Positions 13,401 through 26,000 of a stretch of 64,000 nucleotides of DNA are shown here, one piece after another. How positions within the stretch are numbered: the first letter of the stretch is position 1; each line of letters opens with the position of its first letter. The stretch is taken from contig JAUPFP010000124.1 in NCBI GenBank assembly GCA_036925085.1, forward strand, positions 62,001 to 126,000, written 5' to 3'. This stretch comes from Brachycybe producta. Its lineage: Eukaryota; Arthropoda; Diplopoda; Playtdesmida; Andrognathidae. Position numbers and translations under genes: made by a program. Under the pieces are notes generated by a model, which worked only from the letters and a program-made list of their open reading frames with translations, ran no database searches and had not been told where the DNA came from.

Positions 13401-16400
13401 CACCATTAAAACCACCTTAAATGCTTTTCCGTGTTTTAGTTTGATCTTTTGTTTGCCAGATGTTTTACAATTTGAAATGGTTTTATTACGAAAGGAATTG
13501 TCACGGAGATCAACTAATGGCATGTTCCGGAGATGGATCTGTAGTTCATTTAACATTTGAAAACGACGAGATAGGAAAATCACTCAGTGATGAGGAAAAG
13601 GTCTTTTCAGTGTAAATCTTTTCCATCTTTCTTATAATACGAGAGACGTGTTTTGGTTTCTCGCAGAATGCGTTTTATCAAAAAATGTACGGTAAAAGCG
13701 TATCGATGGGAAACCATTTGAACAATGCGCACACAATTATCGAGAATCCGGAAATGCTAAAACTGAAGAAGAACAACGAGAAAGAACAACAAGTTCAACT
13801 CCAACAGCAGCAAGAAAACAACAAAACAACATCTCAAGTAAAAGTGGGTTTTTGATGCGTTCGTCGTCTCTCTTTACGAGATGCGAGATGTTCTTTCTTG
13901 CCGTTTGTTCTTAGGGTCCAGTCAACTGTCAGATCGAAACGAGGACTGCAGACGGGCGGAGGCGCATAACGCCCATGTTTATAGCTCCGGCCCCCGATCT
14001 GGGGTAATGTCGCTGTCAGCGACGTTTTATGACTTGACGTCTTAATTTCAACTCTTTCATCTTTCAGAGATGCTCCGCAGCCGTTCAACAGTCGAGTTCA
14101 TCCGACTTTTAGTTCTTCGACGGAACGTCAGAGTAAGATAATGATCGAGAAGCGGAACGAATCGCTGCGATGTAATTCTGTGGCCTCCAGCAACAGTAAT
14201 CAAGACGTACTTTCGGAAGTCGTCATTTTGCAGTCTTCTCCTGGTGAACCCGGAATTTCTGTTACTGTTCCGAATACTACGGTCAACGGCCTTTCAACAT
14301 CCATTGTTGAAACACCAAAAGTGACTTCATATTCAAAATATTTCATGTTTAAGATTCTCAAACTCTTGATTATTGTTTTTCAGAAGAGCAAAATTAAGAG
14401 AAACTAGAAAACATTTTAGAAAACTAGAAGGGTAGCTCAATGTTTGATATCCTTCAAAGTAAACTTTTTATAAAAAAAAAAATAAAAAATATTGTCTGCT
14501 TAAAGTTATTTTCAAACTTGCATGAAAATTGTATTTTGTGAGGTAATCAGCATAAAAATAGCTCTTAAGTGACTGCACTGCTCTTCTAGTTTCTAAGACG
14601 CTTTCAAGTTTCTCTTCATTTTGCACTTGAAAGATAGAAATAACTGAAGTTCCTAGTATCTTTTTAACTTTTTTTATTGGCATTTTGTAGCTCACGCAAG
14701 TTACGACTCCGGTTTCTGCGGCTTCATTGAATTCTACGATGGAAAGGATCAAAGTGACGCCGACCGACGCAATGTATGTTTGTTAGATCAACGAACTCCG
14801 TTGTCTGTACCCTTAATCAGGATCTTAAAATTCGTTTGCAGGAACAACAAAGATTCTGCAAAGTCAACGGTGAAATGGGCAGAAAGTCGAAAAGACCCCA
14901 TGGGTAAATTATCGAAGAGAGGACCGGGACGACCACCGCTTTCGGAGAAACTGGCGCAACAAGTGACGAAGATATGTTATCATAATAAAGGGCTTTAACG
15001 AATCGAACTGTTTCTCGGTTTAGCAGCTTATGCAAGAGAGAGAAGCTGCCGCCGCTGCTGCAGCCGTCGGGTCCAGAACTATTTCGTCGCACTCCGGACA
15101 GGATCTACATTTGCCCGTGTTAAAAGCAGAGAAAAATCATATAATTCAAGTGAATGTCGGAAAGGGTGAACCTTTAGTACAGTTTGAGCTCGAAAATGGA
15201 ATCCAGGCGTCGTCAAAAGGTCAAATTCATAAGCTAAGGTGTTTGAAGAATAACGGACGGACTTGGGATACTTTGTTGGCAGCGAGAGGTTGTGCCATAG
15301 CCGCCAGCAGGTGTCGATATCGATCATCTCTTTCGTTTTGGCCCGGTTGGGGGTTTGAAGACTTTGTTTTTTTTTTATTTAGATTCATCGTGAGTGTCGT
15401 TTGTGAGGACGGAAGTCTTTCGATCTTCTCTCACACGGGTCGCCGTTTGTTTCCTGCTCTAATACTGTCTTCTTGCGCTTCACGGCTCGTTTGTAACGGT
15501 TACTACGTGATGGCAATCACATCACGGGGTTTCATCACCGTATGGTAAAGAATTAACGATCGATGAGCGATCGGTTTGGTGGAATTAATTGTTTCTTAAA
15601 CCACAGGGATGTAAAAAGTCGTTCGGTTCTGATCAGGAATGAATCTTTGCTTCCCATCATGATGGGTTCGGGTTTTTCATTTCATCCAGATCTCTTGTCA
15701 GTTCGCGATCTCACTAACGACTCGTTTTTATTTGTTTTTTTGTGCAGCAGCAGGTTTCTCGAGCGACTTGACAATTAACGGAACGATTTTGACCGATAAA
15801 GGGTGTCCCATCGTTACTCTCTCGACAGGAAAATCGTTTACGTTCGACGTTCAAATGGGTTGCTGGTTAGAATTTTATCGCATGATCTGTTTTAGTGCAT
15901 CAAAATAGGATCAAACTATTTTGCTTCGTTTTTGCTTCTATTAGGATGTTAATTTACGATGCGGATGACATCGTGCAGCAATGTTCCGATCATCATTCGT
16001 GTCTTCCTTCTCAGACGATACTCAAGGGTAGCAGTAACCTTCCACTTACGGTTGTCCAAGCACAGTCCAAGAAGTAGAAGTTTTTTTTTTGGAAAGTGTT
16101 TGGTGTTTGTCTTAAACGTTCTTGTGGTTACAGATTGACCGATCAGACCAGGAGGTTGTTTCATTTGAATCCGACGTTACAACAATCGGGAACTCTTTCG
16201 CACATCGACAACCAACTGGTGGCTTCACTTTGTCTTCGATCGGCAAAGGAATTCAAGTTCTGGCTTCTAACGCTGGCTCGTTACCTCGTACAAGAAGGTT
16301 TTTGCAACAAACAAAAACGACTCTTTCAATTATTCAGGAAGAAGAAAACTTGGCACTTGAATTTCAATATGAATCCTACAAACAGGGTTCGAATTTGTAA

Positions 16401-17089
16401 AAATCCTGTTAAAGAATATTTAATAAACAAGTTTTTTCATGTTGGAACCCTGTTTAGAGAGTTTATAGTTAATTTCAAGTGTTTTGTTGTTGAATCTTTG
16501 AAAGCCACCTAAGGTGGTCTCGAACTATTGAGGGAGAGCAAAATTAAAGAGAAACTTTGAGGTGTTTCAGAAACTAGAAGGGTAGCTTAATCGCTAAAGA
16601 GCATTTTCATAATATCTTTCAAAATAAACTTTTTTGTGTGTTTTAAGGAGACGGCATTGTTTTGAATTTTTGGCCTGTAAAAAGTTTATTCAGAAAGATA
16701 TCAACATGAAAGTAGCCTTAAGTAATTGAGGTGCCACTCTAGTTTCTAAAACACTTTCTAGTTTTGAAAATCAGCTGTTTATAAACCATTTTAATTTTCT
16801 TTAATAGAGCTGGAAGTGAGACTTAGAGAAATATGCGATTTCCTTTTATGTTCACCTTCTGCAAGAAGATTAACGAACGACGTTACGGAGACAGATCAAC
16901 ACATTCTCGTAAATTTTGCCCCAGTTGTTGCTTTTTCTTGTCTTACTTAGTTTTGTTTTGGTTTTGTATCATCAGGGAATGTCCAAGAACGAGCTTCTTA
17001 GCGAAGTTTTGCCGATCATTGGATCTAAGTTGCAGCTACAACGGCTGTACACCGAATATCAGGAACAGATCGAACTTGCAAAACCTTAA
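10444..17089 (+). CDS. HIRA: HIRA histone H3.3 chaperone, WD40 protein
   Basis: Twenty-six exons give about 984 residues (vertebrate HIRA about 1,017). The first exon encodes [15 protein letters not shown]40 repeats follow, with [40 protein letters not shown] and [10 protein letters not shown]-type blades, then IENPEML. The ASF1-binding B domain is [14 protein letters not shown], encoded near 13945. GPGRPP near 14930 resembles an AT-hook. The C-terminal HIRA domain includes LARYLVQE and [23 protein letters not shown] deposits histone H3.3 independently of replication, with UBN1 and CABIN1 partners. Exon starts include 10444, 10784, 11067, 11251, 11702, 11871, 12046, 12191, 12332, 12582, 12698, 12838, 13495, 13667, 13915, 14068, 14691, 14842, 15024, 15383, 15607, 15754, 15945, 16134, 16808 and 16976. 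Exon 12 may end at a GC donor (12909). Four introns carry family A or B elements. Confidence 0.95.
10565..10740. mobile_element. Family D inverted-repeat element, copy 2, in HIRA intron 1
   Basis: Left part AGCGACTTTTAGTGGTCGAG and right part CTCGAGTGGTCGGTAAAAGT are inverted complements, with further GACCACTCGAGTCGAC in the middle. It lies wholly inside the first HIRA intron. Confidence 0.55.
10901..11031. mobile_element. Family B inverted-repeat element, best copy, in HIRA intron 2
   Basis: The ends ATTCAAGAAGGCATTTGAAC and TCAAGTGTCAAGTCTTCTTG pair, and so do the inner blocks CTCTAAACAGGGTTCCAACA and TGTTGGAACCCTGTTTAGAG. The element is about 131 bp, has no coding capacity and sits in the intron between HIRA exons 2 and 3. 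Confidence 0.75.
11353..11577. mobile_element. Family A element, degraded copy 3, in HIRA intron 4
   Basis: GAGAGTGTTTTAGAAACTAGAAG near 11398 is the family A left arm; AGTTTATTTTTAAAG and CACTTCCAATTTCT near 11545-11580 are remains of the right arm. Much of the centre is replaced. Confidence 0.5.
13143..13420. mobile_element. Family A inverted-repeat element, copy 4, in HIRA intron 12
   Basis: Left arm includes GACACTAGAAGGGTAGCTGA and right arm CTACTCTTCTAGTTTCTAAA, ending in AAACCACCTTAA. It occupies much of the intron whose donor may be GC. Confidence 0.75.
14343..14653. mobile_element. Family A inverted-repeat element, copy 5, in HIRA intron 16
   Basis: Contains CTCAAACTCTTGATTATTG, ACTAGAAGGGTAGCTCAAT, the central TATTGTCTGCTTAAAGTT and the right arm GCTCTTCTAGTTTCTAAGAC with TTTCTCTTCATTTTGCAC. 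Confidence 0.75.
16337..16494. mobile_element. Family B inverted-repeat element, copy 3, in HIRA intron 24
   Basis: CCTACAAACAGGGTTCGAA on the left and ATGTTGGAACCCTGTTTAGA on the right are inverted complements; outer arms CACTTGAATTTCAATAT and AGTTAATTTCAAGTG also pair. It directly precedes a family A copy in the same intron. Confidence 0.65.
16509..16792. mobile_element. Family A inverted-repeat element, copy 6, in HIRA intron 24
   Basis: Begins CTAAGGTGGTCTCGAACTAT and ends with CATCAACATGAAAGTAGCC-type right-arm sequence, ACTCTAGTTTCTAAAACAC and ATAAACCATTTTA. The two elements together make up most of this intron. Confidence 0.75.
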
Positions 17090-17397
17090 AATTAGAAGCC
17101 ATTTTGTTAACTTTTCTCATTAACATGTTTTCATTTGCTCACAAATTCACTCATTAATAATAAGGCGGAAGTAGTTGTGCGTTTTCTAATCAGAGAGACT
17201 GGTTAGAGGCTAGAGTTCGTCTAGAATTAAAATATAGCTGAATTAGTTGTAGGTTCATTTTAGACTTTTCTAACCCATTTCTTTGATAGCAAAAAGCGTA
17301 ATTCTTTTTGCCTTAATTATTAAAGAAGCAAACTGCATTTTGAATATATAAAAGACGGATTAGAGGCTAACGTTCTCCAATATCTAGCCTCTCTTGT
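17090..17397. other. Intergenic, HIRA 3' side
   Basis: Convergent 3' flank of HIRA and MRPL44. It contains inverted GGTTAGAGGCTAGAG (17202) and ATATCTAGCCTCTC (17380) blocks, so part of it may be a further small inverted repeat. AATAAA-like signals suited to HIRA occur near 17621 (AATAAA) and 17790. Confidence 0.35.
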
Positions 17398-17600
17398 CGC
17401 TTCACTGTAACTTGAAGCTTGTGACGTCAGAGAGTTTGACCAAAAAGTTTGGCTTTGTATCATTTTATTGGCAGAAAACGGGGCGATTTAAAAAGTTCTG
17501 AAAGGTTTATAAAGATTTTGTGAAGACCTTTAGTACTGGACAAATGGACACAAGCTGGTGAACCATTTCTGACGTCACAAGCTTCCAGTTACACTGAGGC
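17398..17600. mobile_element. Family C inverted-repeat element, copy 2
   Basis: About 33-bp termini pair. The left end reads TTCACTGTAACTTGAAGCTT then GTGACGTCAGAGAG; on the minus strand the right end reads GCCTCAGTGTAACTGGAAGC then TTGTGACGTCAG. It lies between the convergent HIRA and MRPL44 genes and has no coding sequence. Confidence 0.75.
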
Positions 17601-17815
17601 AACTGTAACCAATTCTTTTAAATAAACACGTAATTGCGGTTATGTTTTATTAATTCACGATCTTTCAAAGATCTTAAAAATTCGTTTTTTTAAATTTTCG
17701 TCCCTTTTTGTTTATTACATGAATTTGTGTATATAAATGATTTACTCATGTTGAAAACACTTTGTACATTAATTTTTTCATACACGCAAATAAAAATGAA
17801 ACAAGTTTGTTGATT

Positions 17816-19394
17816 TTAATTGTTTTTCTGTTTAGTAGCATAGTTCTGTGATGCGAGTTTTGACGTCCATTCTTTTACACTTGGATTCATGCCGTCTAGA
17901 GTAACGTTGAGCGCGCGTCCTCTTTTTCCAAATGGTAAATTCAAAGTTCGTTCGTTCGTTCTAAATAACCTTCTAAGGGCGTCACGAGCGGCCATCTCTT
18001 CTGCAATCACAATGGTTTCTCCAACACCTACAAAACAAATCAAACGACGTTTTAAATCGAACGACAGTAATCGTAATTCGAACGAACCCAATCCGATAAG
18101 TTGCCTGTCACAGTAGAGACCGACGTTAAAGACGGCCATGATTGTATTCTGACCGCTTTGACGGACGAGCCTTTTGGGAGATAAAAATAAGAGATCGATT
18201 TTCTTCTTTCTTATCCGTTTCTTACCTAGATTCGGGAAGAGTTCGCCCTTCGCGACTTAAGATGTCCACCAGTATTCCCATGGGATTCACAATCGTCCAC
18301 ATTTCGCAAACATCTTTACCGATTAGTTGCGTCAAAACAAAGTCCTGCACAAAAATCTGTGCACTTTTCAACCCCTAAATGTAAACAGATAATCAGATAA
18401 CCTTTCATTTGAAGACAGAGATTACCTAGATAATCTCGTATTTTCTGGTGCAGTTTCAATGGCCGTACTGTACTCCTTTCTATAGCTCCAACAATCGCTT
18501 TGAACGTTTTGGCCAAAGTCGACTTAGTTGGTGGAAACTCCTGAAATTGAATCACTTTCGTTAGTTGTCTCTGTTCACTTATTACGAATTATGATAGATA
18601 AATTTCGTTCTGACGTCACAGAGGATCAAATCCGAAGTTCCGATGTTGGACGAAACATAACTCAAAAGTTCGTCGCTCGTAAGATGTTCCTGAACGGCAC
18701 TGACACATAAGAAAAGTGTGATATTTAGAGAGAGAGACGACGGAACTTGTAACAAACGTGGTTTCACTGTACAGAATTCCTTCTTCTGGAAGGTAAGGAT
18801 GAGTGTGTCGTAAGTAAGCCTTAACATAAGCCAACATCAGTTTCTCTCCTGAAATGAAAGATTAATCAATCGTGTTGTGCCATATTCGAGGTTCATGTAT
18901 TTAAAACCATCTTCTGCGAGGCCAGAGTTCTCTCGTATGAGAAGAGACTTGTCCGTAAGGCCCAACTTAATCCGTTTTTGCGCCTCCGAATCCACATACG
19001 ATTTCTGCGTAAATGCAATTTTGAGAAGATCTTCATCGAATTCCTCTTTGAGACGTTTTCCAAATGCGAACAGCTCGGCACCGTAGTTCCTGAAATTCAA
19101 ACAAGTAATGCATTAGTGAGTAGGCGAGGAAGAATGACAGGAAAAAGGGGGGGGGTAACCAGTTGATGGAAGTGGAACGGTGGCTCGGTGGTTCAGGTCC
19201 GATCTTATCTCTCCTCCGTTTCAGTTCTTGTAATGTCGGTGCCACCCATCGGTGTATTTGACGGCAACCTGGCAAATACAACGACCGTTTACTCGTTTAC
19301 TTTAAAACATTACAGCGATAAACGTACCTGCGGCCCGCAAACAAATGTTACGAACAAGTACAGCCATGTGCGCGGGCACGGTGGCGCTCATCAT
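17816..19394 (-). CDS. MRPL44: Mitochondrial large-subunit ribosomal protein L44
   Basis: Nine exons give about 352 residues (human 332). Read on the minus strand they encode RWVAPTLQELKRRRDKIGPE, an RNase III-like segment with FAFGKRLKEEFDEDLLKIAF, the conserved IGKDVCEMWTIVNPMGIL, and a dsRNA-binding domain with NVGLYCDRQLIGLGVGETIV then AEEMAARDALRRLF. The protein is a structural part of the mitochondrial large ribosomal subunit; its RNase III fold is thought not to be catalytic. Exons run about 19328-19394, 19160-19268, 18908-19089, 18758-18848, 18620-18699, 18469-18554, 18226-18374, 18088-18170 and 17816-18027. The exon 5/6 boundary is the least certain: the chosen acceptor keeps frame but adds about three residues relative to human. 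Two ATGs three bases apart, at 19394 and 19391, can start the protein. Confidence 0.92.
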
Positions 19395-20085
19395 TTCTAT
19401 TTACAACACAAGTTATAATTAGGCTGCGGTTTTTTTTTCAAACCTAGTAGACTCCAAAGAGTTAGAACATCTTGCTAAACTCAATGCGACTCTTTGCGTT
19501 CCTTTTTTAAAAAAAAAGACTAACTCGATGCGCCCCAACGTAACCTCAAACGCACGGTCACTACTAACTATGAGGTCATTCACAATAACGATTCAATACG
19601 TATAACAGTACAAGACTGTATCGATCTAAAGACGAAAATAGATGAATTATTTGATGCATGAGGCGTGACCTAATGTATTAAGTGATGTAACAGAGAATTG
19701 ACCTAATATGGCGTCATGAGCAGATGCGTTTTTAACTATAAATGCGACATCTTACTACGCCCGTTTGTAATTTAACTGTCGTTTCGATAAAAATTGAAGT
19801 CAACGTCTTACTTCCGCCCATAATATCGACTTTTTATTTAGTTGTATCGATATATTGTTTATGAATCGCATCGAACTTGGAAGGGGGGGTCATAGTGGGC
19901 GACGAATTTTGTTGTTGTTTTTAAGCAAAATAAGTTGAGTAAGTGTTAACTTGAGGCGGTTTTTATACGAAATAGGGTGCTGATTTACCATAAAAATAGT
20001 TGCCGTTGTGTTTAGATTCTAACTGGCGTAATTAATTGGTTTTTTTTAGGTCGATTACAGTTTCAACCGGTTATCAACTGTGGTA
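19395..20085. promoter_or_regulatory. Divergent intergenic region between MRPL44 and TRAPPC11
   Basis: About 690 bp separate the start codons of two genes transcribed away from each other, so a shared or back-to-back promoter is expected. No repeat copy or strong known motif is evident; a run of seven G lies near 19884. Confidence 0.35.
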
Positions 20086-23000
20086 ATGGCTTCGGTTGCG
20101 TCCGACGAGTTTCCTCCTGAACTGAGTTCGCCTCTTTTGACATTTGTGGCTCTCACTGGACTGGACATCGTCCACAATGCAGTCCACAAGGCAATTTGGA
20201 GCTTACTGACGACTAATCGTCCTGCGGACCGTGTTCCCATTCAATTCCGATTGATGGACGGCGATCACGAGTATCCAAAACCAAAGCCCAAAGTCATTTT
20301 CGCATCGATTTTTATTGGTTTTTCGTGTTTCACTCGTTCTCAAATTGATTAAAATATGTTTTTAGCGCCAGTCTTACGAATGGTACGTTCCGAAAGGTCT
20401 CCTGAGAGTCAATTGGATGTCGAAACATTTGTTTCAAATTCCGTCTTTGGTTGTCGTTTTCTTTGATCTCGATTGGAACGAAGCAGCTTGGAATGAAAAA
20501 CTGATGGAATTGTGTGCCAAAGTTCAAGTCGCAAGGTTCAGGTCTTATAATTTCAACTAAATGAGGCCGAAATAATTGCTCTTTTTTTGTTTCTAGAACG
20601 GCATTAGATGGAAGGAACACGAAAGTGGCGATTGTTTTGATTCAGCAGTCTTCTCCGTTGCCTCCGGGTACCATCTTACTTCATCAAGGATTTCAATTTG
20701 GTTGTATTTTAACGCTTGATTTGATATCGCAGGAGAAGATGTAGTTGCGTCCGAAAGAGCGGCGGCACTTTGTTCCGCTTGCGATTTACCAGTTAAGCTT
20801 CTTTTCGTCTTTCCACACACGGATCACCAGTTTGGTTATGCGATAAGGTTTTTTTTTATTGGAGTGTTATTTCGTCTTTTGTTTCATTTCGAAAACGCCA
20901 ATGATCTACGAATGTCGTTTCAGATTGGAGAACGCTTTCTATGACTTGGCTCAGACGTATTACCAACAGCAAGCGAAACAGGTCAAAGGTCATCGTGAGT
21001 TTCTCAACAAGACGACTCATCAACTTCTTTTTGTTCGACATCAGTTCAAAATGGGTTTCTACAATGAATTACGTCACGACGTTCCTTTAGCGCTCAAGTG
21101 ATAACCTCTTATTTTACGATCTTTGTCTTCTTAACATTATTTCATGGATTTTCTTTTTGTTTCTTCTTGCAGACATTACAAACAAGCGTATTCCAACTTG
21201 ATGGACGTTAGAACGACAGAAACGAACAACAACGAGGTTAAAGTGGTCGCCGGTTTCATCAGTTATAAAGTGATTACCGAGTTTTGTCTTCAAGAGTTAT
21301 CATTTGACGCTTGAATTAGCATTGTTGTGTTGGTTTTCTTTTAGATTTGTAAACTTTCGTTTTATCGGAACATTCCATTGGAAGCGATTGCACAGTTTCG
21401 TAAACATGTCGATATTTTCAAGACTAGAATCGGACATCCAGAATTAAGTTTCGAACACAGTGCTTGGATGTCGAAACAGTTCAGTTGTGAAGTTATGAAG
21501 CGAAGAGGAAATGTTCATAATCCGTTTTTTTCTCTGCCGCGCTCAGGTTTTCTGCGTTTGGAGATCTGTTTGAAGAAGCGATCAAAGCTGGACTTTCTGC
21601 GATACAAACGCAACATCCAGGGTTTTATTATCAACAGGCTGCTGTTCATGCAACAGCACGAAAAAATCTTTGTGCAGAACTCTGTCGAGTGTGTGTTATC
21701 GAATGGTGGGAGGGCAATATTCTTTCGATTAGGAGCCGCTAGTTTCCAACAAAGGCTAAGGAGTTGTTATATGGCGAAAAAAGCTGTATAATCTCCCGCG
21801 TAGAGGCTAAGTTGCTCCTAATCGTAAGAATTTCAGTTTTAAGTGTTGATATATCTTTTTTTTTTTTTTCGTATTCAGGATTCTCGTTATGCAAGGCGAG
21901 ATCCTTTGATCGACGTCGAGAAGCTCGAATATTACGGACAACGTCCTTGGCGACCTGGTGTTCAAAGTCTGTTTGTGTTTAGTTGTTGAGTTACGTTTAA
22001 TTTTGCTAATTAAAACTGTTTAACAAAAAAACAAGGTCTGGAGCTTCCAGATCATCAGTTGGAACAAAATGGAATTCTTGCGTTGCAAGCGAAAGAAGCG
22101 AACGACGTCAACCATTCGGTTCGTTGTTTTTCTCGTTCAGTTTTGCGACGTTTTTACGAATCTGGTTGCCGTCTTCTTTTTATCAGATGCTGATCATTCC
22201 ATTACTGAGTAATGCGATTGCACAGTTTAAAAAGTATCGTTGCCCTCGTATGAAAAGATATCTCGGTATTTGAAATATATTTATTCGACTTTCGTTTTAT
22301 TGGTGATGTTCGTTAAACTGCTTACAACAATATTTTATTTCAGCTGTTCAGATGGGCGAAGAATATTATAATGCAAAGGATTACAGTAAATCCCTGACGT
22401 ACGGTGATCTGTTAACCATTCATTGCGTTATTCACCGATTTATCCAGCAATTTCTAGTAGTCTGATAACGTCACTCTGCTGGATTAATTGATGAATAACA
22501 GAATGTGCTGCACATCGTCGAAATGACAACGTAATTGGCCGATTTTTTTTGTGATTTTCAGACTTCTGAGTCATGTGATCTGGGATTATCGGTCGGAACG
22601 TTGGTGGTTCCTTCTGACGAGCATAGTAAAAATGGCCGTCAAATGCGCTTATGCGATCGGAAGCGTTCAAGAATACGTTACGCTGTGTCTGGAAATGACT
22701 TCAAAACGTATCCTCCTTGTTGTTGTTGTTGTTTCGTCTTGCATCACATTCATAAAGACTGAAAAGACTTAACTGTTTTTTTTCTCGTAGACATCGAAGT
22801 GACGCGTAACGAAAAAGAGAGGGTTCAGCGGAATCTCATTGCGGTTACGTCTGTGCGTAATACGTGTTACATTTTTCTTTTTGTTGTCAGTTTTCGATTA
22901 AGATGTTTTACGAACAACTGATTTTTAGACATTTGTTTATTTTTAGAAAAGCAACAATAAAGAGAGATTGAAAGTGTTTTAGAAACTAGAAGGGTAGCTC

Positions 23001-26000
23001 AATCATTTAGGGGTTTTTTCATGTTGACATTTAAAAAAAAAAAAATGTTGAGACACAAATTAAAAAATAGTGTCTGCTTAAAGTTGGGTCATTTTCAAAA
23101 CAGGCATAAAAAGGTTATTTTGATAAGATATCAACGGGGAAATACACTTTCAAGGGATTGAACCTACCCCTTCGAGTTTTTAAGAACACTTTCAAGTTTC
23201 GCTGTATTTTGCTGCCGAAAAACAGAATTAACAGATTTCGAGATGAGTTTATACTTTTAAACCAGCGTTGATTTTTGTTGTTTAGAATCTGACTCCATTT
23301 CCCGAACCGGACATGGACGCGGTCGATGTGGAGAGAGCCGAAGAGATTTGGCAAACCGGATCGATTTCTAATTCGGAGCCACTCGTCTTCACGGTGGAGA
23401 TGAACCACCTTACTGGCTTTCGTTAGGAGTTTTTGTTTATATTTTAACATCCGTTCGTTTTTTGTTTTAATTTGTTTTTGTGTTTCGTTTCAGTGACTTG
23501 TTGTGCGTCGTTTTCGAGCGCCTCCTGTTCCGTCGACTCTTCTATTTCGCTCACTGTTTCGATTCATGTTTTTTGTCCACTTCCGATACGTTTCACGAAA
23601 CTCAGCGTCATGTTTTCAAACCAGGTTTTTTTTTTCTCGTTTTTTGTTGTCGATAATTACTAATTGATCTTTAATTTTGAATTATCTTTTCTCAGGTGTA
23701 CAACGAATGTTGCATTATAACAGACACGGAAGCTTCCATTTCGAGTGGAAACTGTCGCGTCGAGGATCTTTTATTCGTTCCCGATGTCGCGAGAGAATTT
23801 CACTTTAACCTTGTTGCTTTTCCGGCGGATGTGAACCAGATCGTTAACGTAGCCTCGCCCCGTAGTCGTAGATTTTTTTCAAATTGATTCATTCTATGTT
23901 TTTATTTTCTGTTTAGATTACTTCGATTTTGCTGCAACTTGGAAGTGAAGACGAACGTTGCGCTGTTTTACAATGGAAAGATGTGGCCGAAGATTGTCCG
24001 AGCGTCTCGACTTTGACTCAGTACGAAGACGACGGAGAATTTAAGGGATCGAAGTATCTTGGAATAAAGTACGAAATTCGCGATTGGGTTCGATGGTGGT
24101 AATTAAACAAACGCGTTTGTTTTTTTTGCAAAAAGGATTCTTCCTCGTCATTGTCAATTGACGATTCGTGTCGATCACGACGCACCCGCTTTACTAAACG
24201 AAATCTATCCTTTGCGTATTGTGTTTGAGAATCGAGAGAACAGAGACATCGAACAGGTTTTTCTAGACGTCGTTCTTCCGAATTCATCTTCAAACGGTTA
24301 GAAAATCGTTGATTATGAATTTATGATATTAATCTCTTAAATTGTAAGGTAACGGTCTCTGTGTTTTAGAAACTAGAAGGGTAGCCACTTAAGAGGGCAT
24401 TTTTTACATTGATATCTTTCAAAATAAACTTTTTAGTGTCAGTTTGGAAATAAAACTAGAGTTTTTGAATTTTTTTTCTGTAAAATGTTTATTTTGAAAG
24501 ATATCGACAAGAAACTAAGATGGAGTGATTCAGCTACCCATTCTAGTTTCTAACACGTTCAATTCTTCCTTAGTGTTCTTTTTGAAATGTAGAATGATCA
24601 AAGTTTGAAAATTGTAAGTTGTTTCTGTTTTTTTTTTGCAGCGTGTTTATTTGTTGACAATCTAACCGAGAAACGTTCTAGTGTCAATAGGTTGAGTCTG
24701 GGACAGATATCGAGAGGACAAACGGTAACAACTTCTTTTTGTTTGCTTTCGACGTTTTTTTAAAGACTTTGCTTCATTTTTTTTGCAGCTCGAGAAAGAA
24801 GTTTTTGTTCGAGTTTCTAACGAAGGAAGTTGTATTGTTAACATCAAGGTTTATTTATCTCGTAATTGATTTGAATTTTAGCAATAAAATACGATATTTA
24901 ATGTTCATCTTCAGGTCGAGTATAATTTATCGTTAGAGGTGAACGGCAAGGATCTGTGTTTCGTTTGCAGTGCCGAAGAAGAAGTAACGATTCCAGTCAT
25001 TCAACCGTTTAACGTGACAACAAGAACTTTTTCTTCAAAGGTTGTTTTTCTTTTACGACATATGTTTTTTTTATAAATGTTTATCGTTTTTTTGTTACGT
25101 ACAGATGAAAACGTTGGACGAAGTTTGGATGCAAGAGTCTGTCTTATTGTTCGTGGAAATCGAGTCCACTTCACCTTGGCCTCTCGTTCTAAAATCGTCC
25201 AGATTTCAATTGGTACCAGTTTTTCTTGTTGTTGTTTTACTCTTTTTTAAATGCTAATGTATTTGATTTTATAGAATTCAGGTGTTTCCGAAGAATTTGC
25301 TTCACAAGTCGAAGGAGGTCTGTGAATTCCGAGTTGACGTTTTCTTCAAACTTCGGCTATTCTGCGTTTCAGAAAACCAATATTATGAAGAAATTGAAAG
25401 TGTTTTAGAGACTAGAACAGTAACTGAAACACTAAAAAAAAGCCTTTGAAAAGAGCAAAATGAAGAGAAGGGGGTAGGCTTAATCACTTAAAAGCATATT
25501 TTCACGTTGATATCTTTCAAAATAAACTAATGTCTGTTTGAAAACTGCCTAATTTTAAGCAGATAATAATTTTTAATTTTTGACTATAAAATTTTGAAAG
25601 ATTTCTAAAACGCTTTCTTATTTCTTTTAATTTTGCTCCCAAACAGCAGAATAATCATGAGTTTGAACCATCTTAAGTAACTAATTTACTCTTCTAGTTT
25701 CTGAAACGCAGATTATCCAGTTTTGTAGCAATTCGTTGCTGAAAACTGATCTCAAGTTTATTTTTCAGTTGTTTTGAATTGTGGCGATTCTGCGAGTGAA
25801 TGTTATTCGGTTGAGGTTCCTGTCGTGGACGATGCAACGTTGAATTTCGGCGTCTATTTTGTCGCTTGGAAGAGGTCAGACACGATCCACCGGCTCTTTT
25901 TTTTTGGTTGTATCTTGGTGGGTAATTCTATAGTGGTCCGTATAGATGTTCTGCTCGAGAGGTGATTCCGGTGGTCGAAACGGCCGTTACGCTACCGACA

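Noticed and set aside
16074-16079. Apparent in-frame stop (TAG) in HIRA after QAQSKK
   Set aside because: The stop lies in a GTAGAA donor; splicing to 16134 restores the conserved LTDQTRRLF sequence.
18426-18468. Extension of MRPL44 exon 6 through RPLKLHQKIRDYL
   Set aside because: Using the upstream donor ACA|GTACGG and the acceptor at 18375 gives GAIERST-GLKSAQIFVQDF, which aligns to the family without a gap; the extension shifts frame.
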